NCBI GenBank assembly: GCA_013823625.1
Contig: PNMM01000001.1
Coordinates: forward strand, 992,001 to 1,056,000
Length of the DNA: 64,000 nucleotides
Direction of reading: 5' to 3'
From: Microbacterium sp.
GTDB taxonomy: Bacteria > Actinomycetota > Actinomycetes > Actinomycetales > Microbacteriaceae
Numbering within the stretch: position 1 is the first letter of the stretch; every line of letters begins with the position of its first letter. Positions 26,930-36,989 of the stretch are shown one piece after another. Below the pieces are notes generated by a model that had not been told where the DNA came from, did no database searches, and saw only the letters and a list, made by a program, of their open reading frames with translations. Made by a program: the position numbers and the translations under genes.

Positions 26930-29900
26930 GCGGGCGACGCGTCGAGCGGCGCGGCCACGGCAGGGTCGTCGCCTTCGTGCACGGCGCGGGCGGCACCCTC
27001 TTCATCGGCGACATTCTCGGCACCGGCCGCACTTTCTGCTTCGGCAGCGGCTTTCTCTGCCCGCTGAAGGCGTCGCAAGGCAGGGATGCCCATGATGATC
27101 GGCGTGAGAAGGCCCAGAACGAGAGCGACGAAGACGCCGGGATCGCTCGAGGCGAGCGCGCTGTCGGGATCGACACCCAGCGCAGTGAAGATGTAGCCCT
27201 GCCACTGCAGACCAACGAGTGCTGCGGTGCTCATGCCCCACCCGACCCCGGTGATGAGCAGCAACATGATGAGGTTGACCCATCGAACGGCCGGGTAGAC
27301 GCCACCCGATTGCACGAGCGACGGCGAATGCACTCGTCGCGAGCGAATCATGGTCTCGGCACCGAAGATGCCCGCCCAGGCCGCGACAGGAACTGCGAGA
27401 GTCGTGACGACATCGCGGAAGAGCGCGGCCGTATCAGGAACGATCACGAGCAGCACGGCGACGAGCGCGCCGGTCACGATGATCGAGAAACCCACGGAGC
27501 CCGGCCGCGACGCGCGAACGCCCATGGCGAGTACGGCGAAGCCCCCGGAGTACAGGGCGAGGGCGGCAGCGCTGATGAGCGAGAGGGCGATGGCCGCAAT
27601 GAGCGGAATCGGGTACCAGAGCGGCAGCAATCGCGACACCAGGTCAAGCGGGTTCTCGGCGAGACCCTCAGCGAGCACAGGGTTCGAGGCGGCCAAGATC
27701 GCGCCCCAGCAGATCACGACGAACGCCGGAATCGTCGCTCCGAATGCGCTGAACAACACTGCCGAGCCGCCCAGTGTTCCCTTGGCTTGGTAGCGCGCCA
27801 CATCGCCACTGCTGTTCGCCCACGCTAGGCCCACGACACTAAAGACGAGCACCGCCCCGCTCAGGAGCAAGGCCCAGTCGCCATCGGGCAGAGCGAGCGC
27901 CGCCTCAATGTCGACGTACGACGCCGTGAGCACCACAAGTCCGACGACGAGAACGACCGAGATGATGCTCACGATTGCGCTCACGACGGCGATGAGGCCG
28001 AACCCGAAGCCCGCGACAAGAGCCGCGATCACGAGACCGATCGACGCGGTCACGATAGCGATCTCGAGGCGCCCCACCCCGGGCACGAGCCCCGAGCCGA
28101 TGAGAACTTCGGCGACACCGATGCCGAGCATCCACAGCAAGGCGGCTGCCCACGCAAGGCGTGTGAAGACGGCCACCAACGCGGGAATCGCGTTGCCCGC
28201 CGTGCCAAAGGTCGAGCGCGAAACAACCATCGTCGGCTGCCCACTGCGCTTGCCCGCGAGCGTGCCCAACCCGAGCGGGAGGAACGAGAGCGCGACACCC
28301 AACAGCGTCGCCATGACCGCCTGGCGGAGGCTGACACCCAGTCCGAGAATGACGGCACCCAAGGCGATGCTCACGACCGAGGAGTTGACGGCAAACCACA
28401 GCCAGAACAATCGGATCGAGCGCCCGGCGCGCTTCTCGGCCGGAGTCGGTTCGAGGGCAGCCTTCTCAACGTGACCGGCCCGCGGCCCGACGGGCACCGC
28501 GAGCTCTGCGCTCGAATCGGAGTCGACGTCCGGCGGGATCGTCGCACCCTCCGGCTCAGCGAAGTGACCGGCGAGAAGATCGAGGCCCGTCTGCTCGGCA
28601 GAGTCAGATCGCGCTGCGTCAACCGATGCCGGGTCGGAGGAGACACCAGCAAAAGGGTCACCGCCGAGGCTCGCACTGACCGCCGCATCGGGTTCAACGG
28701 GCTCACGCAGCAGCTCGTCGAAGAACGACCCCCCCACGGCGGGAGCGGCTGCGAACGCTGCGGGTTCGACGACAGCAGGCGCAAACGCGGGGGCGTCGAA
28801 TGCGGGCGTTTCGACCGCGGCCGGTTCAAACGCAGGAGTTTCGAACGCAGTCGTTTCGAACGCAGTCGCTTCAAACGCAGTCGCTTCAAACGCAGCCGAT
28901 TCAAACCCGACTGGCTCGGGCTGGCTCGGCTCAATAAGCGGTGCGGGCGCGACAAAGACGGGCTCGGGGCCGTCGTCGGTCGGTGCCGGTACCGAGAGTG
29001 GCGGCGCGACGGCCGCCGAGGGCACGATGCCGTAGGGCGGCGGAGCATCGGCCAGGGCGAGGTCAATGATCGGCGCCGCAGGCGGCACCACAACGGGCGG
29101 CACCACAACGGGCGGCGGTGCCGCGGGCGGTGGTGCGGCGGGCGGCGGCGCTGATGCGAGCTGCTCTGCGACAGAGAGCCCACCCGCGGCGAGCGGAGGC
29201 TCGCTTGCCGCCGGAATGACGGGCACAACTCCCGTGAATCGTTCGCGCACTTGCGTGACGATCTCATCGGCTTCGGGAGCCGCGGTTGCACGAACTTGCT
29301 TCTCCCACTCAGCGAGGCGTTGGGCCTCGATCTGCCGAAGAACAAGCTCACGCTCGACGAGATCGAGCAACGACGATGTGTCTTGATGGGGGTCATCGAT
29401 ATTGGCAGCTTGCAACAACTCAGCATCAGTCAGGGAGAGCCGCTGCGGAGGGGGCGGAAGCGTTGACGCTGGCTCGGGGGCAACCGCAAAGTCAGGTTCG
29501 GCTGAGCCAGCCATCCCAGCCTGCGAGAGGTCGTACACGATCGGCTGCGCAGGCGCTTCTGGCACGGGCTCGCTCCAGAAGGAGTCTGCGGGCGGGGCCT
29601 GCACTGCGTCGACGAGGGATGCGTCGACGGCGCTCTCGGCAGGCGGTTGCCAGGGAGCGGGCTCCCATGCTTCTGGCTGCCAGGCTGATTCGCCGGGCGA
29701 GGCAGGCTCGCTCGCCACCGGCGCCGCCTGAAAGGTTTGTGCCGCGTCGGGCGCGAATTCGGCCGGAGGCTCAGTCACCGGATCGTTGGCGACAACGGGC
29801 GTCGCCGGGGCAGGCGGCACCCAGCGCTCAAACTGCTCCGAGAGCGCACCCGCAAGGGCGTCGTCATCCGTCGCTGACGGGTCATACGCGGCATCAGCGG

Positions 29901-29985
29901 GAGGGGGTGTGAACGTCGAGCGTCGGGGACCTGACGGAATCGCCGGTTCGGCGTTATCGTTCGTCGGCTGTTCGTCGTCGACCAT
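26926..29985 (-). CDS. NCS1-like (purine/cytosine permease-type) transporter with a 500-residue disordered N-terminus
   Basis: 1019 aa. About residues 520-985 form a 12-helix-like membrane domain starting RSIRLFWLWFAVNSSVVSIALG, with PTMVVSRSTFGTAGNAIPA, the glycine-rich helix of cytosine/purine permeases. The first about 510 residues are low-complexity Pro/Ala/Glu sequence with a tandem repeat near 355-400 (AFEATAFEATAFETTAF). NCS1 carriers are usually 400-500 aa, so the N-terminus doubles the protein. The tail is acidic and Ala-rich. Whether it still carries a nucleobase cannot be read. It overlaps the upstream DMT gene by 32 bases and nif3 by 4. Confidence 0.8.
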   Translation of the reverse strand: MVDDEQPTNDNAEPAIPSGPRRSTFTPPPADAAYDPSATDDDALAGALSEQFERWVPPAPATPVVANDPVTEPPAEFAPDAAQTFQAAPVASEPASPGESAWQPEAWEPAPWQPPAESAVDASLVDAVQAPPADSFWSEPVPEAPAQPIVYDLSQAGMAGSAEPDFAVAPEPASTLPPPPQRLSLTDAELLQAANIDDPHQDTSSLLDLVERELVLRQIEAQRLAEWEKQVRATAAPEADEIVTQVRERFTGVVPVIPAASEPPLAAGGLSVAEQLASAPPPAAPPPAAPPPVVVPPVVVPPAAPIIDLALADAPPPYGIVPSAAVAPPLSVPAPTDDGPEPVFVAPAPLIEPSQPEPVGFESAAFEATAFEATAFETTAFETPAFEPAAVETPAFDAPAFAPAVVEPAAFAAAPAVGGSFFDELLREPVEPDAAVSASLGGDPFAGVSSDPASVDAARSDSAEQTGLDLLAGHFAEPEGATIPPDVDSDSSAELAVPVGPRAGHVEKAALEPTPAEKRAGRSIRLFWLWFAVNSSVVSIALGAVILGLGVSLRQAVMATLLGVALSFLPLGLGTLAGKRSGQPTMVVSRSTFGTAGNAIPALVAVFTRLAWAAALLWMLGIGVAEVLIGSGLVPGVGRLEIAIVTASIGLVIAALVAGFGFGLIAVVSAIVSIISVVLVVGLVVLTASYVDIEAALALPDGDWALLLSGAVLVFSVVGLAWANSSGDVARYQAKGTLGGSAVLFSAFGATIPAFVVICWGAILAASNPVLAEGLAENPLDLVSRLLPLWYPIPLIAAIALSLISAAALALYSGGFAVLAMGVRASRPGSVGFSIIVTGALVAVLLVIVPDTAALFRDVVTTLAVPVAAWAGIFGAETMIRSRRVHSPSLVQSGGVYPAVRWVNLIMLLLITGVGWGMSTAALVGLQWQGYIFTALGVDPDSALASSDPGVFVALVLGLLTPIIMGIPALRRLQRAEKAAAEAESAAGAENVADEEGAARAVHEGDDPAVAAPLDASPA
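28784..28910 (-). repeat. Tandem 15-base coding repeats in the permease N-terminus
   Basis: Successive copies of a 15-mer such as CGCAGTCGCTTCAAA, each encoding one AFE-[TA] unit (ATAFE, TTAFE, TPAFE). The central copies are nearly identical at DNA level and the outer ones diverge, which points to slippage expansion. Confidence 0.8.
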
Positions 29986-30895
29986 GACCCCGATGATAGG
30001 GCGGTCTGGGCGCGGAAGGCTGTTGCCGAGCCGAGGAAAGCACGAAGACCCCCATGAGAATCAGCGCGAGCCCGATCCACCCGACCACATCGAGCCGCTC
30101 ACCGACAACGAACACGGCAAGCAGAGTCGCCACCAGTGGCTCGAGCAAGGTGATGACGGTGACGGTGCTTGAGGCGAGAGCGCGAACGCCCACCGCGAAG
30201 AACAAGTACGCCACAAACATGGGCCCAATGGCCAAATACAGCGCGATTCCGATGGCGCCCGGAGTCGCAATGATGGGGGCTCCCACAACGAGCAGCACGG
30301 CCCCGAGCGGAAGCGCCGCGAGGCCAAAGGCGGCGCCCATCGTTGCGCGCCCCGCGTGTCCGCTGCGGATCACGGCCCCCGACGCGAAAGTGAAGAGCGC
30401 GTAGCCAGCTCCGGCGATGAGGCCGAACACGACGCCGGCGGGGATGCCCGCCGCATCAACCGGCGAATCGTCGCCGTGCCCGCCCGCCACGAGCAGAGCC
30501 ATGCCGGTGATCGCGATCGCGGCGCTCAGCATCCACCGCGCACCGAGTCGGCTGCGCGACACCCGCCATTCGAGCAGTGCCGCGAAGATCGGCCCCGACC
30601 CGAGGGAAATCACGTTGCCGATAGCAACCCCGGCAAGGTCCATCGAGGTGTAGAACGCGAGCGGGTACGCGACCATGCCGAGCGCGGCCGCGATCAACCA
30701 GCCGCGAACCGAGCGATCGCGAATGACGGCGACCGCACCCCGTCGACTCGCTGCGAACAGCAAGATGCCGCCGAGCGTGATGGTGCTCGCACCAATCGCG
30801 AGGGGGCTGACCGCGTCGGGCATGAACGATGCCGCGGTTCCGGTCGTGCCCCACAGCACGCATGACGCGACGAGCGCCCACACTGCTGGTGACAC
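29954..30895 (-). CDS. EamA-family (DMT) exporter
   Basis: A 313-aa membrane protein with about ten helices in two repeats (VWALVASCVLWGTTGTAASFM at the start, MFVAYLFFAVGVRALASSTVTVITLLEPLVATLLAVFVVGE in the second). This is the EamA pattern of metabolite exporters; the substrate is unknown. Start GTG at 30895, 4 bases after GAGGAG; the longer track ORF crosses the promoter of the divergent gene. It is the first gene of the 26-31 kb operon. Confidence 0.85.
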   Translation of the reverse strand: MSPAVWALVASCVLWGTTGTAASFMPDAVSPLAIGASTITLGGILLFAASRRGAVAVIRDRSVRGWLIAAALGMVAYPLAFYTSMDLAGVAIGNVISLGSGPIFAALLEWRVSRSRLGARWMLSAAIAITGMALLVAGGHGDDSPVDAAGIPAGVVFGLIAGAGYALFTFASGAVIRSGHAGRATMGAAFGLAALPLGAVLLVVGAPIIATPGAIGIALYLAIGPMFVAYLFFAVGVRALASSTVTVITLLEPLVATLLAVFVVGERLDVVGWIGLALILMGVFVLSSARQQPSAPRPPYHRGHGRRRTADER

Positions 30896-30923
30896 GGGGC
30901 TCCTCACGATCAAGTAGGCGACG

Positions 30924-30929
30924 TACAGT
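30924..30929 (+). promoter_or_regulatory. -10 box (TACAGT) of a leaderless promoter
   Basis: TACAGT, 6 bases, then ATG at 30936. Confidence 0.5.
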
Positions 30930-30935
30930 GTGCGC

Positions 30936-31307
30936 ATGACCGAGAACGAACTGATCGCCCACTGGACTCGCGCACGCTGGCACATCATTGTCTCTCAGCT
31001 CGCGCCCACCTTTTTGCTCGCCGTAACGGTGTGGATGCTCATCAACGGTCTCGCCGAGACCCCGCTCCCCGTGCGGCTCGCCGCCACGGGCATTCTGCTG
31101 GCCTCGGGCGTGCTCGGCGCCGCCGCCCAGTTCGCTGCCGCGCAAGAAGGACTCGCCGTCATCGACGAACTCAAGGCGCTGCCCGAGACCTCGGCAATCG
31201 GGCGCCGCATTGTCGCGAGCGCACGCGGTGTTGATGTGGTGCGCTTCGTGGGGCCGGCGATTTTCGTGGCTACGTTTGCCGCACTGCTGTGGGCGTTGTT
31301 CCTCTAA
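30936..31307 (+). CDS. Small membrane protein, unknown
   Basis: 123 aa with three hydrophobic segments (IIVSQLAPTFLLAVTVWMLING, RLAATGILLASGVLGAAAQFAAA, FVGPAIFVATFAALLWALFL). No family recognised. The ATG follows a TACAGT box by 6 bases. The last 38 bases overlap, tail to tail, the convergent nuclease-like gene. Confidence 0.7.
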   Translation: MTENELIAHWTRARWHIIVSQLAPTFLLAVTVWMLINGLAETPLPVRLAATGILLASGVLGAAAQFAAAQEGLAVIDELKALPETSAIGRRIVASARGVDVVRFVGPAIFVATFAALLWALFL

Positions 31308-32199
31308 CGACGCGATCCGGGGCGGGGCGCCGGTACGCCTGCACGAGCAGGTGACCACGCACGTCACCCATGCGATCGATCATGAGGTCAACGGCCGCGC
31401 CCGAGACTCCGGCGACGACGATGTCATCACGGCTCAACGCTCGCAACGGCTGGCAGCGCAGCCGAATGACGCTCCAGCCGACCTCGGCCAGCAACTGATC
31501 TTTGCGACGATCGGCGCGTTCACGGCGACCCACGTGCTCATCGCCATTGCGCCCCACCGTGTCGAACTCGATCGCGATCGCCAGCTCGGCAACGATGATG
31601 TCGGGCCAGACCTCGAGGCGACCGAAGAACGGTGTCTTCACGCGAACGGCCGTCGCGCCCAGATCCACCGCCAGCCGTTCGGCAATGAGCGCGCGGAGGC
31701 GAGCTTCGGTGGCCGACGTCGCTCGCGAGGCACGGTCGCTGCAGAATGCCTCGCCGGGGCGCACGTCGTCGGCTGAGCGGCTCTGAGCGGCGGTTGCACG
31801 GGGTGAGGCTGGGTCGATGGGTCGCACGAGCATCCATCGCCCGCCCGTGGCTGTGCCCGTGCGTTGCTGCGTTGGCCACTTCGAAACCGACGGCAGCAAC
31901 GACGGAGTGGAACACACGGGGCACCACGACCGCGACGATCGAGTGCGACCCGGCCGCCCGCGCTGTTCAGCGGGCGTCGCGACAAACTCGTGGCCGACCG
32001 AGCACACCCAGACGAGATAGACGTCACCGGCCGGCGGAATCTGCGAGAGCACTAGGCCGTGATTGCGATCAGGGCGGTATTGCTCTACCAAGGCCGTGAA
32101 TGGCGCCCAGGCGTCGCGAAAACGACCGACGGGGCTTGGTACCTCGAGGCCCGTGACCCGCTGACGGCGGCTCCACCACTGGTCGACACTCTGCGGCAC
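31270..32199 (-). CDS. Zinc-finger protein with a PD-(D/E)xK nuclease-like C-terminus
   Basis: 309 aa. About residues 60-95 form a treble-clef-like finger: VWVCSVGHEFVATPAEQ followed by SWCPVC, as in the DUF4379 family. The C-terminal half (about 165-265) looks like a restriction-endonuclease fold: EARLRALIAERL, then GRLEVWPDIIVAELAIAIEFD (Asp and Glu), RRKDQLLAEVGWSVIRLR (Lys). This resembles VSR/DUF559-like nucleases. It is a likely DNA-binding protein, possibly repair or defence; no methyltransferase or partner is adjacent. Confidence 0.65.
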   Translation of the reverse strand: MPQSVDQWWSRRQRVTGLEVPSPVGRFRDAWAPFTALVEQYRPDRNHGLVLSQIPPAGDVYLVWVCSVGHEFVATPAEQRGRPGRTRSSRSWCPVCSTPSLLPSVSKWPTQQRTGTATGGRWMLVRPIDPASPRATAAQSRSADDVRPGEAFCSDRASRATSATEARLRALIAERLAVDLGATAVRVKTPFFGRLEVWPDIIVAELAIAIEFDTVGRNGDEHVGRRERADRRKDQLLAEVGWSVIRLRCQPLRALSRDDIVVAGVSGAAVDLMIDRMGDVRGHLLVQAYRRPAPDRVVRGTTPTAVRQT

Positions 32200-32267
32200 G
32201 CACCTACGCTACGAACGACCGCCGACACGCGGGCGAACAACGCCGCGCGTCGGTGGTCGAGACACGG

Positions 32268-32340
32268 TGGGCCCTGAGGGACTCGAACCCCCGACATCCT
32301 CGGTGTAAACGAGGCGCTCTACCAACTGAGCTAAAAGCCC
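32268..32340 (-). tRNA. tRNA-Val (TAC)
   Basis: The minus strand folds into a complete cloverleaf: acceptor GGGCTTT/AGGGCCC, D arm GCTC/GAGC, anticodon stem CCTCG/CGAGG with loop TTTACAC, T arm GGGGG-TTCGAGT-CCCTC, discriminator A. The anticodon UAC reads valine GUA/GUG. CCA is not encoded. Confidence 0.95.
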
Positions 32341-32371
32341 GTGCGCGTCAATGGTACCGGCGCGAAGCAGC

Positions 32372-32842
32372 TCAGAGTGCGGCAATCGCGTCGCGATAGG
32401 CAGCGATCGGGCGGGCTTCGCCCGGTGCCACGGCGAAGGATGCTCGCACGACGCCCTCGGCATCCACCAGCACGGTCGCGCGCGCCGCAAAACCCTTCTC
32501 GTCGAGAAAGGCCCCGTAGCGACGAGCAACCTCACCGTGCGGCCAGAAGTCGGCCAGGAGCGAGAAGTCGTAGCTCTCGCGTTCGGCAAAAACCCGCAGC
32601 GTGGCCGTGGAGTCGACGGAGATCGCGAGCAGGCGAACCCCGGCGGCAGCGAACATGGCGAGGTTGTCGCGCAATTCGCACAACTCCCCCGTGCACGTGC
32701 CCGTGAACGCGAGCGGGAAGAACACGATTGCCACGGCGGTCTCGCCACGAAGGGTGCTGAGAGTGACGGTCTGCCCGAATTGATCACGCAGCGTGAAGTC
32801 GGGGGCGAGGCTGCCCACCACGGGAAGAGTGGGTGTCTGCAC
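32372..32842 (-). CDS. AhpE-type peroxiredoxin
   Basis: 156 aa, thioredoxin fold. The peroxidatic cysteine lies in FFPLAFTGTCTGELCELRD, a form close to mycobacterial AhpE and Bcp, with a second Cys five residues later. It reduces hydrogen and organic peroxides. GTG at 32842 (VQTPTLPVVG) has AGGAG 7 bases upstream, so the ORF-track start (32872) is not used. The gene is divergent from aceE. Confidence 0.88.
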   Translation of the reverse strand: MQTPTLPVVGSLAPDFTLRDQFGQTVTLSTLRGETAVAIVFFPLAFTGTCTGELCELRDNLAMFAAAGVRLLAISVDSTATLRVFAERESYDFSLLADFWPHGEVARRYGAFLDEKGFAARATVLVDAEGVVRASFAVAPGEARPIAAYRDAIAAL

Positions 32843-32990
32843 GGTCGGCTCCTGGCGCAATCGGGCTCGCACCGAGGGGTGCGGAGGGGGTGACTAGACT
32901 CGACAGCGCTCGTGCGATTTGCCCAGCGCCGCAACCCGGCGCTCGAATACGCGCCGACACACTCTGTCTATCACCAGGAAGAGGTCAAGG

Positions 32991-35717
32991 GTGACGGTCA
33001 ACGACCAAGATCCGTACTCGGTCAGCCACGTCGATTCCGATCCGGATGAAACCGCCGAATGGAACGAATCGCTCACCGCGGTCGTTCACGAGCGGGGCGC
33101 CGGTCGCGGCCGCGACATCATGCTCAGCCTGCTGAAGCGTTCGAAAGAGCTTCACCTCGGCGTGCCCATGGTGCCGACGACGGATTACCTCAACACCATC
33201 GCACCCGAGAACGAACCGGAGTTTCCGGGTGATGAAGAGCTCGAACGCCGTTACCGCGCGTGGATCCGCTGGAACGCCGCCATTACGGTGCACCGCGCAC
33301 AGCGTCCGGGCATCTCGGTGGGTGGCCACATCTCGACCTACGCGTCGAGCGCTGCTCTCTACGAGGTCGGTCACAACCACTTCTTCCGCGGTGCCGACCA
33401 CCCGACGGGTGGCGACCAGATCTTCTACCAGGGCCACGCGTCGCCCGGTATGTACGCCCGCGCCTTTCTTGAAGGCCGTCTGACCGAAAACCAACTCGAC
33501 GGCTTCCGTCAAGAGAAGTCGCACGCGGGCGGCGGGCTCTCGAGCTACCCGCACCCCCGACTGATGCCCGACTTCTGGCAGTTTCCGACCGTGTCGATGG
33601 GTCTCGGGCCCATCAACGCCATCTACCAGGCTCAGCTCAACAAGTACGTGACCAACCGCGGCATCGCGCAGGCCGACGACACCCAGGTGTGGGCCTTCCT
33701 CGGCGATGGCGAAATGGACGAGGTCGAGAGCCGTGGCGCCCTGCAGCTCGCCGCCAACGACGGTCTCGACAACCTCAACTTCGTCATCAACTGCAACCTG
33801 CAGCGCCTCGATGGCCCTGTTCGCGGCAACGGCAAGATCATTCAAGAGCTCGAGAGCTTCTTCCGTGGCGCCGGCTGGAACGTCATCAAGGTCGTCTGGG
33901 GCCGCGAGTGGGATGCCCTGCTCGCGCAAGACACTGACGGCGCACTGCGCGACCTCATGAACCGCACTCCCGACGGCGACTACCAGACCTACAAGGCCGA
34001 GTCGGGCGCGTTCATTCGCGAGCACTTCTTCGGTCGCGACCCGCGTACGGCAGCAATGGTGGCCAACTACACCGACGACGAGATCTGGGGTCTGCGTCGT
34101 GGTGGCCACGACTACCGCAAGGTCTACGCGGCATTCAAGGCCGCCAGCGAGCACAAGGGCCAGCCGACCGTCATCCTGGCCAAGACGGTCAAGGGCTACG
34201 GCCTCGGCCCGAGCTTCGAGGGCCGCAACGCGACCCACCAGATGAAGAAGCTCACGCTCGACAACCTCAAGCAGTTCCGCGATGAGATGCGTATCCCGAT
34301 TACGGATGCTCAGCTCGAGGCCAACCCGTACCAGCCGCCCTACTACCACCCGGGCCAGAGCGACCCCGCGATCGAGTACTTGCAGCAGCGCCGGCGCGAG
34401 CTCGGTGGCTACGTGCCCGAGCGTCGTTCGAAGTACACGCAGGTCTCGTTGCCCGATGCCGCCACGTACGACGTGGTCAAGAAGGGCTCGGGCAAGCAAG
34501 AGGTCGCCACGACGATGGCCTTCGCGCGTCTGCTGAAAGACCTGCTGCGCTCGAAAGACTTCGGTCACCGCATCGTGCCGATCATTCCGGATGAGGCGCG
34601 CACATTCGGTATGGACGCCTACTTCCCGACGTCGAAGATCTACAACCCCAACGGTCAGCACTACACGAGCGTCGACCGCGAACTGCTGCTTGCCTACAAG
34701 GAGAGCCCGCAGGGTCAGATCATCCACACGGGCATCAACGAAGCGGGCGCGGTTGCCGCGTTCACCGCCGTGGGAACCAGCTACGCCACCCACGGTGAGC
34801 CGCTCATCCCGGTCTACGTCTTCTACTCGATGTTCGGCTTCCAGCGCACGGGCGACGCCTTCTGGGCGGCTGGCGACCAGATGACGCGCGGATTCATCAT
34901 CGGCGCGACGGCCGGCCGCACAACCCTCACGGGTGAAGGCCTCCAGCACGCCGATGGCCACTCGCCGTTGCTCGCGAGCACCAACCCCGCGGTCATCACG
35001 TATGACCCGGCCTTTGGCTATGAGATCGGCCACATTGTGCGCGCCGGACTCGATCGCATGTATGGCGGGGCGCATCCTGACCCCAACGTCATGTACTACC
35101 TCACGGTCTACAACGAGCCGAATGTGCAGCCCGCTGAGCCCGAGAACCTCGACGTCGACGGCCTGCTGCGCGGCATCTACCTGCTCAAGGCGGGCACCAC
35201 GCTCGGCCCGAAGGCGCAGATTCTGTCGTCGGGCGTCGCCGTGCCGTGGGCTCTCGAGGCGCAGCAGTTGCTCGCTGACGACTGGAATGTCTCGGCCGAC
35301 GTGTGGAGCGTCACCTCCTGGAATGAGTTGCGTCGCGACGGCCTAGCCGCCGACGAGCACAACTTCTTGCGACCGACCGAAGCGCCGAAGGTGCCCTACG
35401 TCACGACCAAGCTGCAGGCAGCGGAGGGGCCGTTTATCGCGGTCACCGACTTCATGCACGCGGTGCCCGACCAGATTCGCCCCTTCATCCCGGGCGACTA
35501 CGCCACGCTCGGCGCTGACGGCTTCGGCTTCAGCGACACGCGACCCGCGGCTCGCCGCTTCTTCACCATCGACGGTCCGTCAATCGTGGTGCGCACGCTT
35601 CAGCAGCTCGCGCGTCGCGGTGCCGTCGACCCGAGCGCGGTTGCGGCAGCAATCGAGAAGTACCGCCTCTACGACGTGACGGCCGGTACCACCGGCTCGG
35701 CCGGCGGAGAGTCCTAA
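32991..35717 (+). CDS. aceE: Pyruvate dehydrogenase E1 (homodimeric)
   Basis: Thiamine-diphosphate enzyme that decarboxylates pyruvate and transfers the acetyl group to the lipoyl E2. 908 aa from GTG at 32991, a normal AceE length. The ThDP-binding motif is seen as [21 protein letters not shown] followed by [14 protein letters not shown]. Other typical segments are [31 protein letters not shown] and, in the transketolase-like half, [30 protein letters not shown] precedes the GTG. E2 and E3 are not in this operon; sucB and lpdA at 1-2.6 kb are candidates. Confidence 0.96.
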   Translation: MTVNDQDPYSVSHVDSDPDETAEWNESLTAVVHERGAGRGRDIMLSLLKRSKELHLGVPMVPTTDYLNTIAPENEPEFPGDEELERRYRAWIRWNAAITVHRAQRPGISVGGHISTYASSAALYEVGHNHFFRGADHPTGGDQIFYQGHASPGMYARAFLEGRLTENQLDGFRQEKSHAGGGLSSYPHPRLMPDFWQFPTVSMGLGPINAIYQAQLNKYVTNRGIAQADDTQVWAFLGDGEMDEVESRGALQLAANDGLDNLNFVINCNLQRLDGPVRGNGKIIQELESFFRGAGWNVIKVVWGREWDALLAQDTDGALRDLMNRTPDGDYQTYKAESGAFIREHFFGRDPRTAAMVANYTDDEIWGLRRGGHDYRKVYAAFKAASEHKGQPTVILAKTVKGYGLGPSFEGRNATHQMKKLTLDNLKQFRDEMRIPITDAQLEANPYQPPYYHPGQSDPAIEYLQQRRRELGGYVPERRSKYTQVSLPDAATYDVVKKGSGKQEVATTMAFARLLKDLLRSKDFGHRIVPIIPDEARTFGMDAYFPTSKIYNPNGQHYTSVDRELLLAYKESPQGQIIHTGINEAGAVAAFTAVGTSYATHGEPLIPVYVFYSMFGFQRTGDAFWAAGDQMTRGFIIGATAGRTTLTGEGLQHADGHSPLLASTNPAVITYDPAFGYEIGHIVRAGLDRMYGGAHPDPNVMYYLTVYNEPNVQPAEPENLDVDGLLRGIYLLKAGTTLGPKAQILSSGVAVPWALEAQQLLADDWNVSADVWSVTSWNELRRDGLAADEHNFLRPTEAPKVPYVTTKLQAAEGPFIAVTDFMHAVPDQIRPFIPGDYATLGADGFGFSDTRPAARRFFTIDGPSIVVRTLQQLARRGAVDPSAVAAAIEKYRLYDVTAGTTGSAGGES

Positions 35718-35728
35718 CACCGAGAATG

Positions 35729-35754
35729 GGTCCGCGCGGTGACGCGCGGACCCC
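35729..35754 (+). terminator. Terminator hairpin between aceE and the fab cluster
   Basis: A perfect 10-bp stem GGGTCCGCGC / GCGCGGACCC with loop GGTGAC, 12 bases after the aceE stop and 22 before the next GTG. No U tract. Confidence 0.7.
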
Positions 35755-35775
35755 TCGCTTCACCGAAGGAGCACG

Positions 35776-36972
35776 GTGGCAGAGCTGACGAAAGCGCAGA
35801 CGCTGCAATGGCTGCGCAACATTTCGGGCGAGCTAGCGACGGCGACGCTCAAGCGCCTCGACGACACGTTGCCCTGGTACGGAACGATGCCGCCGAGCAG
35901 GCGCTCGGCCGTGGGTCTCGTTGCGCAAGCCGGCATCACCTCGTTCATCAGTTGGTATGACGACCCGACCTCGCAGCCGTGGATCGCCGCTGACGTGTTC
36001 GGCGCCGCGCCTCGCGAACTGCTCCGCTCTGTCAGCCTGCAACAGACGCTGCAGCTCATCCGCGTCGTCGTCGAGGTCGTCGAAGAACGGGTACGCGATC
36101 GCGACGAGAACCTGCGCCACGGAATCTTGCTCTACAGCCGAGAAATCGCATTCGCGGCTGCCGACGTCTATGCCCGTGCCGCCGAAGCGCGAGGGCTGTG
36201 GGATGCCCGCCTCGAAGCCCTCGTGGTCGACAGCATCCTCAGCGGCGAGTACGACAACGAGTTGCCCAGTCGCATCGCGGCACTCGGGTGGAACGGCCAT
36301 GGCGAGGTGTGCGTGCTCGTCGGCACGACGCCGCGCATTGTCGATGTCGATCAGATTCGGCGCACGGCGCGCCACGTCGAAGCTGATGTCTTGATCGGCG
36401 TGCAGGGCAACCGCCTCGTGGTCGTGATCGGTCGAGCAACTCCGCGCACCGATGACGAGCTGCCGCAACCCGAACCGTCGCACACTTTTCAGCAGATCGC
36501 AGAGGCCCTCGAGCCCAGTTTCGGCACCGGCAATCTCGTGCTCGGGCCCGAGGTTCCCGACGTGGTCGAAGCAGGCAAGAGCGCCAAGGCCGCACTCGCC
36601 GGCTTTGCCGTTGCCAAGTCGTGGCGTAACGCACCGCGACCAACGCTCGCCGATGACCTGCTGCCCGAGCGAGCGCTCGCGGGCGACCCCATCGCGCGGG
36701 GAACCCTCATCAACCGCATCTACCGCCCGCTCAAGGCCCACAACCCCGAGTTGCTCATCACCCTGTGGGCCTACCTCGATAACGGCCGCAGCCTCGAAGC
36801 CACCGCGCGCGAACTCTTCGTGCACCCCAACACCGTGCGGTATCGCTTGAAGCGCATCAGCGAGGTCATTGGCTGGGATGCCACGGGAGCTCGCGAAGCC
36901 CTCATTCTGCAGTGCGCCTTGATCGTCGGCTCCATCGCCGAGCCGGAGGGCGGCTCTCGCCGCGCACTGTAG
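35776..36972 (+). CDS. PucR/CdaR-type regulator upstream of fabD (FasR-like)
   Basis: A 398-aa transcriptional regulator. The C-terminal end carries the PucR helix-turn-helix: LLITLWAYLDNGRSLEATARELFVHPNTVRYRLKRISEVIG. The middle is a GGDEF-like fold without its catalytic motif. In Streptomyces a PucR-type protein named FasR sits directly before fabD and activates the fab operon; the position and type here are the same, so it probably controls fatty acid synthesis. AAGGAG stands 4 bases before the GTG. Confidence 0.85.
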   Translation: MAELTKAQTLQWLRNISGELATATLKRLDDTLPWYGTMPPSRRSAVGLVAQAGITSFISWYDDPTSQPWIAADVFGAAPRELLRSVSLQQTLQLIRVVVEVVEERVRDRDENLRHGILLYSREIAFAAADVYARAAEARGLWDARLEALVVDSILSGEYDNELPSRIAALGWNGHGEVCVLVGTTPRIVDVDQIRRTARHVEADVLIGVQGNRLVVVIGRATPRTDDELPQPEPSHTFQQIAEALEPSFGTGNLVLGPEVPDVVEAGKSAKAALAGFAVAKSWRNAPRPTLADDLLPERALAGDPIARGTLINRIYRPLKAHNPELLITLWAYLDNGRSLEATARELFVHPNTVRYRLKRISEVIGWDATGAREALILQCALIVGSIAEPEGGSRRAL

Positions 36973-36976
36973 ATCT

Positions 36977-36989
36977 ACGACAAGGTCGT
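36977..36989. promoter_or_regulatory. Inverted repeat before fabD, candidate regulator site
   Basis: ACGAC-AAG-GTCGT is a perfect 5-bp inverted repeat 4 bases after the regulator stop; a partial ACGAC recurs shortly downstream (GTGCACGAC). Possible binding site of the upstream regulator. Confidence 0.35.

Noticed and set aside
28471-29154. 227-aa plus-strand ORF rich in Arg/Gly/Arg-Phe repeats
   Set aside because: It is the complement of the Ala-Phe-Glu repeat in the permease tail; composition only.
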